Positions 11,372 to 24,129 of a DNA stretch of 64,000 nt are shown piece after piece. The notes under the pieces were generated by a model that saw nothing but the letters and a program-made list of their open reading frames with translations, did not search any database and was not told where the DNA came from. Origin of the DNA: Archegozetes longisetosus (lineage: Eukaryota; Arthropoda; Arachnida; Sarcoptiformes; Trhypochthoniidae); assembly GCA_018873245.2 (NCBI GenBank), contig JAEMBT020000002.1, forward strand, positions 5,348,001-5,412,000. The letters run 5' to 3'. Each line of letters starts with the position of its first letter. The stretch's first letter is position 1. A program made the translations under genes and the position numbers.

Positions 11372-13345
11372 TTATTTTTGAGTCACTTTATGTATTAAAA
11401 TGAAATATCTTATGTACAGGACTATTAACTGAAAAAAAAACAATAAAAGTAATTTTGAATTATTTATATGGGAAAAATCAAAAACTCACTCACTCTGTAT
11501 AACATTGGGTATGACATCACGAATAAAGATCTTATTGAAAATCCAATGGTTTTTGGACCACTAACTCTTTCGAAGCATGACATGAGTTTGATTTTAATTC
11601 TTACATACGAACAATAGTTTTGATTTATATTGAATTGAAGTTTATATAATTTGTTGGCAGTGGAATGAATTTTATGTGAGACACGCGATGCACAAAACGA
11701 GACGAAAAATATGAAAATCCACGAGCAGACAACTACGAAGATCCACATAAATAATGAGTAGACCATTAATTTTTCAAATAGTATTTGATGTAATACACAA
11801 ACACTTATCGGAATCACAGTGAATATGAACCAAAAATAATATTTTTTCCAGAATTTATTATAAGCAGATATCTCACAACAAATATTGTTGTGATCGAAAA
11901 CTAAGACTTTGGTTGCAATCATTATGTTTTTAGAAGAGTGATTCAAAGATGTTATTCTATAATTGATTTTATTAGATCTTAACTGAAAGTAATAGAAAAT
12001 AAGATAAAATAATGCCGTTGAAGTGTATGCGTCTGTTATAAAGTAATAACTACTGATCAACATCAGTGACACACAAATCAATGAGTGTACGAACTGGTCA
12101 AATGTATAAAACTCGATCGAAATGCCGACATATGTCAAGATTATGAAAAAACCTTCAGTTTTTGCAATAGAAATTTGTTAAACATCTGAATATAAGTTAT
12201 GAGCAGGGAAAGGAATTTTCGGTACCTCGAATCGGCCTTTTCGGTCAGTACTGTAAAAAAATAATTTTAAGATAAAAAGTGATTTAACCCCAAAAAGCAT
12301 TGGTTGTATTTCTTGATTGAGAAAAAAATATTTTAAAGAGAATTTTATTTAAAATAAATATGACAAAGAACTCAAAAAGACAATTAAATTGTATTTTATT
12401 AAACGAAAAGTTTCACAAATTAGAATTATACTGAACGAAAAAATACTTTCCGACATTTTCATCCTCGAGTCGAAGTCTATTTTATCGAAAGTAATTTAAT
12501 CTTTAGATAGGAGGAGATATTAATGAATTTTATAAAAGAATTTTCAGTAAAGCTTGATTTTCATTTTGAAAAATATATAAAAAGTATATTTCAGTACTGT
12601 TAGCTCTATTTTCGGTACTTTCGGTACTTTTCTTTAAAAAAAGTCGATTTTCAGTGGATTCGGTACCTCCGTAATAGTGTTATTTTGTGCATTTAAAACC
12701 ATATGTTTCTATTATAGAACTTGCCCGAAGTTTAGATTAATTGACTAGAATTCGGTTAGTACCGAAAATTCTTTTCCCTGGTTATAAGACAAACTCTAAA
12801 TGAGAAAACCTTACCTAAACTCATGATTGATAAACTGGTTAAGTTAAGTAAAACACTTGATGTGATCGAGTCAAAAACTTGTTGAGAATTACTTTGTCAC
12901 TGTTATTCAGACCAATTTGTTTGGGTGAAATCTGTCCTCTAATCACATCGAAAATTTGTGTCCAAATGAATAGTTTTTTCAATGGAGTCAAATAGAATAT
13001 TAGATACATATATATGGCCCAAATATAAACAATGATCCAAATGAAAAGTGAATAGCTTTGAACACCACCAAAATATAAGGACCAATCACCTAAATTGATT
13101 CGAGTTTCTTCACTCAAATCTTTCAGTAAAATCACTGAAAACTTGATTACATTAAAACTATGGCATAAGATTATTAACAAGTCTTTAATGGAATATCTCA
13201 TTTTTCCATCGAGTCTTTTCGACAAATTGTCAAAATACTTATTAATGAAATAATTGTTTATTCTATGTCTGGGCTGAACGAGTTTTGAAACATCGATATT
13301 ATCTAATGAAGACTGAGATGATATGAAGTTTGATTTGAGAAACAT
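11372..13345 (-). pseudogene. Gustatory-receptor-like gene A, frameshifted
   Basis: Three-exon receptor of the local family. Exon 1 is 13345-12815, exon 2 is 12152-11494 and exon 3 is 11428-11372. Exons 2 and 3 are open and keep the family signature (SCFERVSGPKTIGFS before the last intron). Exon 1 is broken: near 12839-12845 a TTAAC unit is tandemly duplicated relative to the copy at 36.9 kb, shifting the frame and producing an immediate TAA after HQVFYLT. Intron 1 is enlarged by a 577-bp hAT-type MITE (12204-12780). The predicted protein would have several transmembrane helices, like an insect-type chemoreceptor. Confidence 0.7.
12204..12780. mobile_element. hAT-like MITE in receptor intron
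   Basis: Ends CAGGGAAAGGAATTTTCGG (left) and its inverse (right, CCGAAAATTCTTTTCCCTG). Flanked by 8-bp direct repeats GTTATGAG (12196-12203) and GTTATAAG (12781-12788), differing at one base. The 8-bp target duplication and CAGGG terminus fit the hAT superfamily. Non-coding. A truncated copy lies at 37363-37575. Confidence 0.75.
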
Positions 13346-14632
13346 TTTTATTTCTACTGTTATAATAAAACTAAGTGATGAACAAAAACTTTTAATAATA
13401 ATAAGCTTTCACCACATCGAGTTTGCTACTCTGAATGAAAGTTAGTGTTCAGACTTACGTGACTTAAATTTTCAAAAAACTTGCTCTGTTCCAATATTGT
13501 TTAAAAATAAAATGTTATTAAGCTTTTAATGGATTGATCTACGTTATACTTACAAACAGAGTTCACTCAAAACATTTTAGTAAAGTAATTCATATTAAAA
13601 ACAAACTTTTCAAATAAATTGCTGAATTTCATTCATTTTTCAGAATCTATATTATTCATATTTATAACTAATGAAAGTTAATTATTTCATTAATCTTTTC
13701 AATGAAAACTCATCATTAATCCTGTCAACCAACTTCTACCATACCAATAGTTTAAAAAATATCTCATCAAACTAGTTATAAGCTTTGAATAAAACTATAA
13801 TTTTAGTCAATATTAGCCTAATTTGAAGGAAATAAGATTCGCAAACATACTTTTTAAGAAATAAAGAATAAAAAATTCTAACTTGAAAAATGGTTTTTAT
13901 ATCAATGAGTCGAATGAGTGTTATAATTGACAGTCTTGATGAGCGTTTTATTATCTCTAATCAAAAACACTTACAAATAGCATTTGATAGTGTATGCAGG
14001 ACGAACTGTAGTAGAATACCCTCAAAACTGATCTTTAAGCGTAAATCTCTTTATTGGTTGTTGGGATAATTAATAGTCTTTAAAGAGAAAGGCGACAAAA
14101 CGAGTAGTAAATTATTACTTTTATTCACGACTATGTGAATTAGGCACTAGTTATTTAATGTTTGGCAAATTTTAACAATTATAATAATTTGTTCATAACA
14201 TAAAGTAAAATTGACACATAAACAATTGCATATTTGAATACTTCTATGTTAATCACGCCGTTGTAGATAGCATTTGATAAAACTCGCACGACGAAGTGCA
14301 GTGGAAAAACTCCCAAACCGACATATAAGCAAAAATCGCTTTATTGACTGTTATGATAATTAATATTGTAATTAATAAAACTACTTACTATTTTAATATA
14401 ATTAAATTGAATTATTTAATAGTACCTGTACGGCATCTTCAATATGTAAACTTGATTAAGCACTAATTATTTAATAAAAGGCAAATTTTAACAATTGTAA
14501 TGATTGGTCCATAACAAAGTAAACTTTACATATAAACAGCTTCATATTTACACACTTCTATGTTAATCACGCAGTTATCTTTAAGTGATAACTTTAGTGA
14601 ATGGTTAACATTGCTTTAGTTGTTCGCCAAAA
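13346..14632. repeat. Intergenic block duplicated in inverted orientation at 36 kb
   Basis: Upstream region of receptor A. From receptor A exon 1 to about 14110 it aligns with the reverse complement of about 36055-37575, with scattered substitutions and small indels. No coding sequence is recognised in the spacer itself. 13960-14060 and 14270-14350 are also related to each other (GCATTTGATA, CCTCAAAACTGAT and CTCCCAAACCGAC type blocks), suggesting a local older repeat. Confidence 0.6.
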
Positions 14633-16004
14633 CTATTTTTGAGCCAATTTATGTGTCAATAAGAAATATCTGATGTACATAACTGTTAACTGGAAAAAAA
14701 TCATAGATAATAAAATTGTGTTAAAATTATTAAGATTTATAACTCACTCTATATAGAACTGGATAAGACATTACAGACAGAGAGCCTATTGAGAATCCTA
14801 TGGTTTTTGGACCACTAACTCTTTCGAAGCATGACATCAGTTTAATTTTAGTTCTCACATACGAATAATAGTTTTGATTTATATTCAATTGGAGTTTATA
14901 TAGCTTTTTAGCAGTTGAATGAATTCTTAGCGATACAACAGATGCACAAGAAAAGAAGAAAAAGATGAAAATCCATGTGTAGACAACTATTAAAATCAAT
15001 ATGAGTAATGAGTACACCTTTAATTGTTCAAATAATACTTGATGTAAAACACAAATATTTATGGGAATCACAGTGATTAGAAACCATAAATAATGCTTTC
15101 TCCAGAATTGATCACAAACTAATATCTGGGAACATATGTCGTTGTGATCGAGAATTAAGTTTTTGGTGTAAACTATAATATCTGTTGTACTAAATGAATT
15201 TAAAATAATTATTCCGTTACTAACTTTCTTGCATCTGAGTTGAAAATAATAGAATATCAGATAAAAGAAGGCCATTGAAGAGTAAACATCGACTAAAAGG
15301 TAATAACTGCTAATTAACATAATCGTCACGAAAACAAATGATTTTGTAAACTGATCAAATGTATGAAATTCTATCGAAATGCCGACGTATGTCAAAATAG
15401 TGAAAAAGCCTTAAATAAAGAAATATAGAAATTGGTTAAGAACTTTTGAAATATGATTACATAATAGTTTACCGAAACTCATAACTGATAAGTTTATTAA
15501 GTGAAGTACTTTATGAGCTCGAGTCAAAAATATCTTCAGTAGAATATTGTGGCTGTTATTCAGGCCGATTCGCGCAGGACAAATTTCTCCCCTGATCACA
15601 TCAAAAATTTGTGTCCAAATAAATAACTTTTTCGATGACGTGAAATGAAAAAGTTTATACAGATATACTGCCCAAATGAAGCCAATAGAGAAAGTAAGTT
15701 TCGTATAACTTTGAAAACCACCTAAGTATAAGGACCAATCTCCTAAAATGATTCGAGTTTCTTCGCTCCAATCTATCAATAAAAGAGTCCAATATTTTAT
15801 TGCATTGAAAATATGGCACGAAATTATTAAATAATCTTTTGTAGAATTTTTGATTTTTCCATTCAATCGTTTCGACAAATTGTCAAAATACTTATCAACC
15901 AATTGATTGTTTACTCTATATTGAGGTTTAAGAAGTTTCAAAGTATCGATGTTATCGGATAAAGGTTCAGGTAATATTGTGTTTGACTTGAGAAGCATTT
16001 TCAT
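14633..16004 (-). CDS. Gustatory-receptor-like protein B
   Basis: Exons 16004-15473, 15409-14748 and 14689-14633; the introns are short with GT/AG, phase 1 then phase 0. The full product is 416 residues with no lesion. Hydrophobic segments fit about seven transmembrane helices. The conserved C-terminal region has SCFERVSGPKTIGFSIGSLSV, then a phase-0 intron, then a last 18-codon exon (LTVMYIRYFLLTHKLAQK). A short final exon after a phase-0 intron is characteristic of insect and mite gustatory receptors. The classical TYhhhhhQF motif, however, is not seen, so the assignment to that family is probable rather than certain. Expected in sensory-neuron plasma membrane. Confidence 0.65.
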
Positions 16005-17096
16005 TTTTATAGAATCAAATCACAAGTTTTGATGGAGACTTCAATGTTTGCACATAAAAGGATATTCTATTAGCTTCCCCTAAAACACTGAGAAACTAAA
16101 ATTAGTGTATGAAATATTCTTGATCCTCATAATATCTTGAAAGTTTCTTTGGTTTTATTGGTAATAAATATCCTGAACGTTTAATGGTTCATAAAAATTA
16201 TAATAATAAATTGCTATCTTATACCATTAGAGAGTGAAAACGACAATTTTATATTTAAAATAGGTTTTTCTTACAAAATCGAATATTTGTTTGTAATTAA
16301 ACCATTAATCTTGAAATTATCTGAAATAAGTCACCTGAAATTAAAGTAGATGTCATATTGTTCTCGAGTCTTAAGTCTTGAGTAAAAGTACCCCAAGACT
16401 TGTTCGAATCTCGGAAAATATTTTATTAGTTTTATTCTCGTAAATGAACCTTAATTTTCAAAAATTTAATTTCATAATCTTTGCTAACGCAAAGCATCAA
16501 TGACTAGATTGGAAATCATATGATGAATGGTTGTAAACTTATGGGCTAATAAATTTATAAAATTATGCTTTACTAAAAGCTCACCCATCTTGTGGTAAAT
16601 CTTTTTTATTCAAAATGAATTTTTTGATATTAAATTGAAAATGATCATTTATTCGATGATAATTGTTGTATTTGATATATTTTATTCAATTGTAATTGTA
16701 ATTCAATTCATGTGTAATTTATGTGTAGAACTGTAATATCAAATTTGCGATACTCACAATTAAACAATTTTCGAATCTCAAGATTAAATTGTCTCGAGAC
16801 TCGAGAAGTTGATTTCTCAAAATGAACGACGTTCTACACTAAATGATTTACAATCATTTTTAATGAAAGTTTATGATATATTTTCAGACTAAACTCTGTC
16901 TCTAATTGCAGTTTGAATGACACATAAATTTGACACATAGATTTTGAAACTATAAGTAAATGATAGATTTGGTGGCTGTTGCGATTATTTAGAAGTAATA
17001 ACAACAAGAATTAAAGACAAAAATTTCCAAGAGTCATTAGTAAATAGTAAATGTTAATAAATACTAAATGTTAGTTTATTTTAAAACTCATCACTA
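16005..17096. other. Spacer between receptors B and C
   Basis: Mostly unrecognised A/T-rich sequence. 16360-16420 and 16770-16815 contain inverted CTCGAGTCTTAAGTCTTGAG-like blocks that could be the eroded ends of a foldback element. Confidence 0.35.
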
Positions 17097-18469
17097 TTAT
17101 TTTTGAGCCAATTTGTGTGTCAATATGAAATACCTGATGTACATAACTGTTAACTATAAAACGAAAACATAAGTATTAAATTCCCATCAAAAGTTTAATC
17201 ACTTATAAAATAACTTACTCTATACAGAACCGGATAAGACATTACAGATAGAGAACTAATTGAAAATCCAGTGGTTTTTAGACCACTTACTCTTTCGAAA
17301 CATGACATCAGTTTAATTTTAGTTCTTACACATGAATAATAGTTTTGATTTATATTCAATTGGAGTTTATATAACTTTTTAGTAGTTGAATGAATTTTAT
17401 GTGAGACACGAGATGCACAGAATGAGATGAAAAATATGAAAATCCATGTGCAGACAGCTACGAAGATCCACATAAATAATGAATAAACCATTAATTGTTC
17501 AAATAGTACTTGATGTAAAACACAAAGATTTATGGGAATCACAGTGATTAGAAACCAAAAATAATGCTTACTCCAGAATTTATCGTAAACTGATATCTGG
17601 GAACAAATGTTGTTGTGATCCAAAATTAAGTTTTTGGTGCAAACTATCATATCTGTTGCACGAAATGAATTTAAAATAATTATCTTATCATTAATTTTGT
17701 CACATTTGAGCTGGAAATAATAGAATATCAAATAAAATAAGACCATTGATGTGAAAGCATCGACTATAAGGTAATAACTGCTAATTAACATAATAATCAC
17801 GAAAACAAATGATTTTATAAACTGATCAAATGTGTAAAATTCTATCGAAATGCCAATGTATGTCAAAATGATGAGAAAGCCTTAAATAAAAACATATAGA
17901 TGCTAATTAAGAACTTTTGAACAATGATTACAAAACAGTTTACCTAAACTCATAACTGATAAGTTTATTAAGTGAAGTACTTTATGAGCTCGAGCCAAAA
18001 ACATCTTCAATACAATAGTGCTATTTAAGCCGATTCGCGCAGGACAAATTTCTCCTCTGATCACATCGAAAATTTGTGTCCAAATAAATAACTCTTTCGA
18101 TGACGTAAAATAAAAAAGTTTGTGTAAATATATTGCCCAAATATAAGCAATAGAACAAATAAACACTGTATAACTTTGAATACCACCTAAGTATAAGGAC
18201 CAATCTCCTAAAATGATTCGAGTTTCTTCGCTCCAATCTATCAATAAAAGAGTCCAATATTTTATTGCATTGAAAATATGACACGAAGTTATTAAATAAT
18301 CTTTTGTAGAATTTTTGATTTTTCCATTCAATCGTTTTGATAAATTGTCAAAATATTTATCAATCAATTGATTGTTTACTCTATATTGAGGTTTAAGAAG
18401 TTCAAAAGTATCTATATTATTGAATGAAGATTCAGATAATATTGTGTTTGACTTGAAAAACATTTTCAT
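17097..18469 (-). CDS. Gustatory-receptor-like protein C
   Basis: Same three-exon structure as B: 18469-17944, 17880-17219 and 17153-17097, with identical phases and donor/acceptor placement. The product is 414 residues; exon 1 is two codons shorter than in B (deletion near GLNSTIVLKMF). Sequence is very close to B in exon 1 and at the exon ends, indicating a recent tandem duplication. All three exons are open. Function as for B: a multi-pass chemoreceptor-like protein of unknown ligand. Confidence 0.65.
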
Positions 18470-19169
18470 CTCTATTTAACGAAATCGTGGGTTTTGATAA
18501 AGACCTTAATAAAAGTTCGTAAAAAATGTTTTGGCTTATTATTGAAAGACTGAGAAACCGCAGATGAGGTTTTAAGTATTCGTGACTCTTATAATTCTTA
18601 AAATTTTTTATTTCATTGTTGACAAGAAATAAATAGATTGAATTATTAATTGTTTATATAAAATATGATTGTAAATGGATATCTCGTGATTGTAGACAGT
18701 CATTAATAAACATCTTATGCAAAAAATTTAATTTTTCATTTATTTCTAATCAAACTTTTACACACGAAATCATTTAAAACAAGTGACATCAATCATTTAC
18801 AGTTATTTTTGTTGAAAGTTAATCATAGATTTTGACACTAAATTCTATCTCGAATTGCAGTTTGAATGATATGTTCAAATCTATTTTGAAAACCTCAGCA
18901 AGTTATACGTTTGATAAATATTGAATTAATTTAGAAGCAATAACAATAAGAGACAAAACTTACAAAAATAATTAATAAATATGATGCTACTGAAAGTTGA
19001 ATGTCAATTTATTTATTTTAAGACCAAATCATAGATTTGGTGGATTTACAATTATCTAAAGCAATGATAATAAGAATAAAAGACAAAAATTTCCAAAAGT
19101 GATTTAAAAATAGTTATTAAGTGTTATAAATGTTGAATGTGAGTTTATTCATTGTAAAAGTCATCAGTA
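18470..19169. other. Spacer between receptors C and D
   Basis: Contains sequence related to the B/C intergenic spacer (for example the GATTTGGTGG and GACAAAAATTTCCAA region near 19035-19100 matches 16965-17030), consistent with a tandemly duplicated unit. Confidence 0.5.
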
Positions 19170-19518
19170 CTATTTTTGCGCCAACTTATGCATTAGTATT
19201 GAACACCTGATATACATTACAATCAACTAAAATACAAATGCATTAAAAATCAACTTTAATTAAAATATGTATTTTAGGAATAATTTACTCTATATAGAGG
19301 CGGATAAGACATAACAGGTAGAGAGCCTATTGAGAATATAATGCTTTTTAGATCACTAACTCTTTCGAAACATGACGTCAGTTTGATTTTAGTTCTTACA
19401 TATGAACAATATTTTTGATTTACATTCAATTAAAGTTTAAATAACTTTTTGGAAGTTAAATGAATTCTATGTAAGATACGAGATGCACAAAATGAGATGA
19501 AAAATATAAAAATCCATA
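19170..19518 (-). pseudogene. Gustatory-receptor-like gene D, 3' remnant
   Basis: Exon 3 (LIVMYIRCSILMHKLAQK then TAG at 19172-19170) and the last part of exon 2 are recognisable. Exon 2 contains an in-frame TAA after KLFKL. Homology stops abruptly at about 19518, where transposon sequence begins; the 5' two thirds of the gene are missing. Confidence 0.75.
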
Positions 19519-19851
19519 CTGTTATAACCAAGACCGGATTTTTGGGGAAAATACACATTTTTACCTTAAACTTAATTAGGTGTAATCAATGTTTAGATGA
19601 AAATACATAATCAAACATGAAAAATAATCCTATTTTATTGCCCCCATTTCCCCACTTTTGACTCAATGCACCACTTTTCACTCTTTGGTAATTTTATCCT
19701 CCTCTAAAAATTTACTCTTATTTACCCTTTACGATAGTGCTTACTATTGATGCCATTAAAAAGTATATTATAAGCAATACTTATTTATAGCAATAAAACA
19801 ACGTGTTTTATTAATTATTGCTTAAAATCGATCCGATTTACTATTAAATAT

Positions 19852-20945
19852 TTGAGAATTGATTCTATTAAAATAGGGAAAACAAAAACGTTGATTTCTA
19901 CAAAAATGAATAAAATCGTGAATGAATTTCAAGGTGAATTACAAGTAATTAATGGAAAGTTAATATGTAAATACTGTTTCATTGAAATTAATTTTGACCA
20001 CAATCATGGCTCTGATAGAGTTAAAAGACATCTTCAAACAAAAAAACATCAACAGCATAAAAGATTGAATAAAAATAAACAAGACAACATTAAGAATGCA
20101 TTTAAGAGAGCAGAAGAAAATGAAACAAACAATAAGTATTTTGAAGACTTTGCAAGAATGATGATAGAAAATGATATCCCTCTCAATAAACTGAACAGCA
20201 AATCATTTAGAAGTTTTCACGAGAATTATTCCAAGCGAATCACACTAAATGAAAGTACATTAAGAAAATATCATGTCAAGAATCAGTTTGAAAACACTTT
20301 AAACGAAATTTAAAAAATTATACAAGATGAATATATTTATTTGATGATTGACGAAACAACGGATAAAATGCAAAGATATGTGCTTAATGTAATGGTTGGT
20401 GTTCTTAATGGTAAACCATGTAAATCAATGCTTATTTTGACAAGATTTTTGGAAAATACAAATAGTGCTACTGTTTCGCAAAGTATTTTAGATGCATGCT
20501 CATTAATTTGGCCCATGCAGATTCACTATGATAAGGTGTTATTATTATTGACTGATCAAGCGAAATATACGTTAAAAGCTGGTAAAAACCTTAAAGGGAT
20601 ATTTCCGAATCTTTCACATGTCACTTGCATCATACACACATTTCATAGAGTTTCAGAAACAATTAGAGAAGAAAATCAAAAATTAATACATTAATCTCTC
20701 TGTTTAAAGAAATAGTTTCTAAATCACCAAAGCGTCAGCAAGAGTTTAAAAACGCTACAAAGCTTCCACTACCACCAAAACCAGTAATTGTCCGCTGGGG
20801 AACATAGCCCAATACAGCCTTTTATTGTGCTACAAATTATACTAAAATTTGTGAATTTGTTGAAAATTTGAAAGATAAAAGTCAAGCTATCAAAAAAATT
20901 AAATTATTAGTTAAAAGTGATTCACTCAAGGACCAGCTTCTAAAC
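19852..20945 (+). pseudogene. hAT-family transposase relic with BED zinc finger
   Basis: The first frame has a BED-type finger (LICKYC then HLQTKKH, a C2-H2 pattern). After an in-frame TAA at 20311-20313, the same frame continues with MIDETTDKM, the first catalytic Asp region of hAT transposases. A frameshift near 20690 leads into VRWGT, a TAG replacing the expected Trp, then NTAFYCATNYTKICEFV. The order and motifs fit a ZBED/CGGBP1-like hAT transposase. The reading is lost where the foldback element starts at about 20950. Confidence 0.75.
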
Positions 20946-21282
20946 GGGTTCGCGTATAAAGTTCGTGGAATTTAGTTCGTGCGAAAAAAGTTCGTGCGAA
21001 AAAAGTTCGTGCGAAAAAAGTTCGCGTATGAAAAAAGTTCGACCGAAAAAAGTTCATGTATTAAGAGTGTTCGACTACGAAAAAAGTTTGTAGTACGAAA
21101 GTTGACAAGCAAATATTTTATATGTAAATATGATTTTTAGAAACCAAAAGTTTCAATCTAAAAAATTTTTGGAATCATCAAAGTTACTTTTATCTTCATA
21201 AAATTTATTCTAATTACATTCAAATACCCTTTAAAATACTTCATCGTAGATTTGACTGACTTGACTAATTCTCTATATTTTA

Positions 21283-21717
21283 TAGGGTGACCAAGTCAAA
21301 AACTGTTAAATGCGGGACAAAAAAATTTTGGCCACCTTATAAATTTTCTTAAAAAGTTTTAATCTGATTCAAGTTACAAATCACAGTTTGAAATAACAGT
21401 TATTTGAAATATAAACTAAAGATTTGATTGAGAACTGCACTTTATAAGAGTGACACACGATGTGAATGAAAACAAGGTATCAGATAGTCGGATTAAAACT
21501 CTTTTTATCTAAAGACTTCCACATATTTTAAGATAGGAAACGTGTTGACAACAAAATTGCATTATTTGCATTAAATAAATATATACAGTGGAAATCTGTT
21601 AGGATAAATATTAAAATATATGACATTTTCCGTCCCGCAAGGGGTGCATACGGTATGCGGGACACAACTCTTAAATGTGAGACAATCCCGCACAATGCGG
21701 GACACTTGGTTACCCTA
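21283..21717. mobile_element. hAT-like MITE, copy 1 of the TAGGGTGACCAAGT family
   Basis: 435 bp. The left end TAGGGTGACCAAGT and right end ACTTGGTTACCCTA are inverted with one mismatch. Perfect 8-bp direct repeats ATATTTTA flank it (21275-21282, 21718-21725), as hAT insertions produce. The ends also hold repeated GCGGGAC motifs. The second copy is at 30051-30576. Confidence 0.88.
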
Positions 21718-21854
21718 ATATTTTAGCATATTCGATTTTTTCAACATCTTAAATTTCTATAAACAAAATGCTAATATCATCGATTTCTCATCATAAAGGA
21801 AATTCTTTATGAAGATTATTGGTAATTAACATACTTAGAACCGCTTGGTATAGT

Positions 21855-21925
21855 ACATTTCCCCGACAATCATTTCCTCGACAAATCGGTTCCCCAACAT
21901 ATCTGTTTCCTTACAAATAATTTTT
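21855..21925. repeat. Degenerate ~16-bp tandem array
   Basis: Successive units ATTTCCCCGACAATC, ATTTCCTCGACAAATCG, GTTCCCCAACATATCT and GTTTCCTTACAAATA. It resembles the subrepeat arms of the foldback elements in this window, but no inverted partner was found. Confidence 0.5.
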
Positions 21926-22265
21926 GAAACAGTCGTGTTGCCCGAATATGTCTTGATTTTTTTTATAAGATGATGAATATATTTACCTCTCGAATATGTG
22001 AAAATTGAAATCAATTAAACAGTTTCATGTAGAATCATTCCATACACCTCATCGTTCATTCAATGCATCCTTTCATTTATGCCAAAGTTTAAAACAAAAT
22101 AATATCGAGATATATAATCGGATAAAATCAATATTCAACATAGAAAAAAAATCTTAATACGAACATTTTTCGTAGACGAACTATTTTCATACGCGAACTT
22201 TTTTCGCACGAACTTTTTTACACGAACTAATTTCGCACGAACTAAATTCCACGAACTTTTGGCGT

Positions 22266-24129
22266 GGAATCCTTTAAAGTTGAAGGGAATTCAAAATAAT
22301 TTATTGTCATATCAATCGCTTGATATAGTAATATAAAAAGCCAAAATACTTTAAAAGTAAAGCTGAACGAAAATTTCAGAAACTCAATGAATTCTTTCAT
22401 TTCTGATCAATTGCAAAGTAAATTTATTCTTCAAAAATCATTTATCAATGAAATACTCCATCAAAAGAATAATCAATATTTTATACCTAAATGAACCGGA
22501 TACATCACAACCGACTTATAAGTGAATGCAAAACTTTTCAATTGAATAGTAGTCTAACATATTTTAGTGAGAAGACTATGGCAACAGAACCATAAACATA
22601 AAGTCTTTGAATTATTAACCAACTTATTTTCGAGTTTTCATTTCAATATTCAATATTAGTGGAAAATTGAATTAATACTAATGAAGTATTTGTTTTCCAT
22701 TTAAAGAAAGAGATCAATATTCCAACTTTTAACGAGTTTACTTTTACATATCAACCCATATTTTGAAGAAATATGTTAGTAGTCTCGCTTGAGATTCAGC
22801 AATAAATTTCTGTGGATTAAATGAGTCGTTATTTTACATGAATATATTTTTAACTCCATTACTAATTTTAGATAAGATATTAATTTTGAATGAGTATTAA
22901 ACTATAGCTAAGTTTGTATTACTCATATTGAAGATTTATGAAAGAGAAAAGTTAATAAAATAATGTTTAATGTAGATCAGACATGATTGAATGGTTGTAG
23001 TTGTTTAATCATTATCTTTCAAAGAGTACAATCATAAAATAATAAAAGTCGCACTTGGATATAAGAGTGCATTTTAGGGTTTAAATTTTAGTGTAGAACA
23101 GTTTAAAAAACTAAACTAAATACAACTTATTATCTCAGATATTAGTCGTTATTGAGTTCTCTTCAAGCTAAACATATTATTTCTCTTATAAAACTTTTAA
23201 AAACATTTATAACTCTGATTTTTGTCAATCAGTGTTTTCTACATTAGGATAGTATTAAAGACTCAGTGAAAATATGTTTGACTTTTATTATTTCATAATT
23301 GTACATAAACATGTGAATAATCAAGACCATTATCTTTCTAAAACAATATATTAATATATTATTGAAATTAGATTTTGATATCTTTTGACAGTTTGATAAC
23401 TACTATTTTTTTTATAAATAATTAGGGATGAGAATTGAGTTTTTTTAGTAAATTATTTCATTGTAGTTAAAATCATAGATATTCTAAGCTCAAAGGTGTC
23501 TTTAGACCTTTAGGTTTATATCGACTGCCTAGAAAGGTATAAAAGTTTGAGATATTCAAATAAAAGGGCGTGAGATCTAAGGTCAAAGTCAATGATCTCT
23601 AGTTCTCACAGTATACTAAGTTGTGGACTGAATGTCCAGAAAACAATAAGATTAAATCTTTGAGTGAAATCACTTGAACTCCCGGAATAGATCTAAATTG
23701 AAGTTCAATAACTTCAACAACTTTACAATAATTTTTAACCTTAGTACATTTCATTAAAAAAATAGGTTCATATTAGCAGTTACTTAGAAGCAAACGAAGT
23801 GCAGAAGAAAAGAAAAAGCGAAGAAAAGTTTTCGAAATCTATAAATATTTTCGAAAGTTACTCATTAAGACAAAATCAGTGGTAGGAGTGCAACTCTTAA
23901 CCCGTTGGATGTTTGTACAAATGTACTCGAGGGAGAAACCTTTATATAATTTGTCTAATATTTCATCAAGTTTTCCCAATATTATTATTAAGCTGAGCTT
24001 ATAAATGATTTTACAAATAATTATCAAAATATTCTTCACGTTTAAACAATCGGATAAAATTTTACTTTTAGGAAATTTTTAGATATTGGATTTGAAACAC
24101 AATTGAATTATGCAATTTAGTCGGATCTC
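22266..24129. other. Spacer, possibly hAT remnant at its start
   Basis: 22266-22440 may contain the eroded 3' continuation of the hAT transposase interrupted by the foldback, but no motif is convincing. The rest is A/T-rich without supported features. Confidence 0.3.

Larger units (their letters stand above)
20950..22265. mobile_element. Foldback element with inverted arrays of a GTTCGTGCGAAAAA unit
   Basis: Left end 20950-21090 contains consecutive units such as AGTTCGTGCGAAAAA; the right end 22150-22258 contains the same units inverted. 20961-20986 and 22231-22256 are perfect 26-bp reverse complements. It interrupts the hAT relic. A possible 9-bp flank match is degenerate (CTTCTAAAC versus CCTTTAAAG). 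The interior carries a separate MITE at 21283-21717 and has no transposase gene. Confidence 0.75.

Noticed and set aside
23839-24039. 66-residue minus-strand frame
   Set aside because: No recognisable domain, splice partner or composition bias; likely chance.
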